A program made the position numbers and the translations under genes. Below are positions 4,807-5,398 of a DNA stretch of 5,398 nt, piece after piece. The notes beneath the pieces were generated by a model. That model had not been told where the DNA came from and did not search any database. It saw only the letters and a program-made list of their open reading frames with translations. The stretch spans positions 1 through 5,398 of the forward strand of contig JAAYXZ010000065.1 in assembly GCA_012515635.1 (NCBI GenBank), in the 5' to 3' direction. Positions within the stretch are counted from its first letter, which is position 1, and each line of letters begins with the position of its first letter. The stretch comes from Elusimicrobiota bacterium (GTDB taxonomy: Bacteria; Ratteibacteria; UBA8468; B48-G9; JAFGKM01).

Positions 4807-5398
4807 CCTTCATACGCACACTCTTTTAAGCGACGGAGCCCTTCTGCCTTCAGAACTTGCAAGAAGAGCGGAAGATAAGGGTTATGAAATATTGGGCATC
4901 ACAGACCATATTGACTTTTCTAATTTTGAGAACGTTATTTCGTCTATCGTAAAAGCGGCAGATTCCATCAATACAAGCATGAATATACGGGTTATCCCCG
5001 GAGCGGAGATAACACAAGTCCATCCCTCTAAAATAAAGGAACTCGTTCAACTCTCAAGAACGGCAGGCGCAAAACTTGTTGTTGTTCACGGCGAGACCAT
5101 CGTTGAACCTGTCTTGAAAGGCACAAATCGCGCTGCTATTGAGGCAGGAGTAAATATACTTGCGCACCCGGGAATTCTTACGGAAGAGGATGCAAAACTT
5201 GCGGCGGAAAAACAAGTAACGCTTGAAATCTCTGCAAGGAGAGGACACAGTTTATCCAACGGGCATGTCGTCCGTATGTGGTATAAATACGGCTTTCCTC
5301 TTGTTTTAAACACCGATACCCATTCCCCTGATAATCTTATTGACGACCTGTTCGCAGAAATTCTAATCATATCAGCGGGCGTAAACAAAGAGGATGTG
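4799..5398 (+). CDS. PHP-domain metallo-phosphoesterase (partial, cut by window end)
   Basis: The frame is open from the ATG at 4799 to the right edge, giving 200 residues with no stop; the 3' end is missing. It belongs to the PHP (polymerase and histidinol phosphatase) superfamily of metal-dependent phosphoesterases. The metal ligands are all in place: D-L-H-T-H with H5 and H7, S-D-G with D12, T-D-H with H37, P-G-A-E with E70, V-V-H-G with H97, L-A-H-P-G with H123, and N-T-D-T-H with D173 and H175. This looks like a compact stand-alone PHP enzyme, close to the histidinol-phosphatase-like/PolX-type PHP group, and catalysis is expected. The substrate cannot be read from sequence: histidinol phosphate, nucleotides or another phosphoester are possible, and no his genes are present. 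It overlaps the Asp23-like gene by 8 bases in a different frame and has a strong ribosome site, so it is part of the efp-acc operon. No signal peptide is visible. Confidence 0.9.
   Translation, partial: MIDLHTHTLLSDGALLPSELARRAEDKGYEILGITDHIDFSNFENVISSIVKAADSINTSMNIRVIPGAEITQVHPSKIKELVQLSRTAGAKLVVVHGETIVEPVLKGTNRAAIEAGVNILAHPGILTEEDAKLAAEKQVTLEISARRGHSLSNGHVVRMWYKYGFPLVLNTDTHSPDNLIDDLFAEILIISAGVNKEDV

Overview
The window is ordinary bacterial chromosome carrying mostly housekeeping genes, probably from an uncultured lineage. The evidence is a moderate GC content, short intergenic gaps, stop/start overlaps between genes, and a mixture of family features: an accB-accC-Asp23 cluster as in Firmicutes, an EF-P with an atypical tip loop, and a stand-alone cysteine-containing PD-(D/E)XK nuclease of a type I associate with uncultured phyla. 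I cannot name the phylum from sequence alone. Omnitrophota or a similar candidate phylum is a guess, not a result.

Layout. Positions 1-174 hold no convincing gene. They carry a degenerate palindromic (REP-like) repeat, a partial second copy and a long polypurine tract. Positions 175-1853 are a two-gene minus-strand operon: a PD-(D/E)XK nuclease-family protein followed, with a one-base TGATG overlap, by tilS (tRNA-Ile lysidine synthase). Positions 1854-2006 are a divergent promoter region with a good extended -10 for the minus operon and a weaker candidate promoter for the plus operon. From 2007 to the right edge runs a tight plus-strand operon: efp (elongation factor P), accB (biotin carboxyl carrier protein), accC (biotin carboxylase), an Asp23/YqhY-like protein, and a PHP-domain metallo-phosphoesterase that is cut by the window end at 5398.

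How the genes fit together. AccB and AccC form the biotin-carboxylation half of acetyl-CoA carboxylase, which supplies malonyl-CoA for fatty acid synthesis. The carboxyltransferase genes (accA/accD) and the biotin ligase are not in the window. The Asp23-like gene directly after accC matches the yqhY position in Bacillus-type accBC-yqhY operons, which suggests a link to control of acetyl-CoA carboxylase. EF-P relieves ribosome stalling at polyproline stretches. TilS is needed for correct AUA decoding. The nuclease and the PHP protein have no defined substrate.

I did not find an exotic new system. The points most worth a second look are the EF-P tip loop, where the usual K-P-G-K is replaced by H-Q-Q-Q followed by R-R; the two CxxC pairs in the nuclease; the short TilS ending beside a palindromic repeat; and the PHP gene coupled to the accBC-Asp23 cluster.
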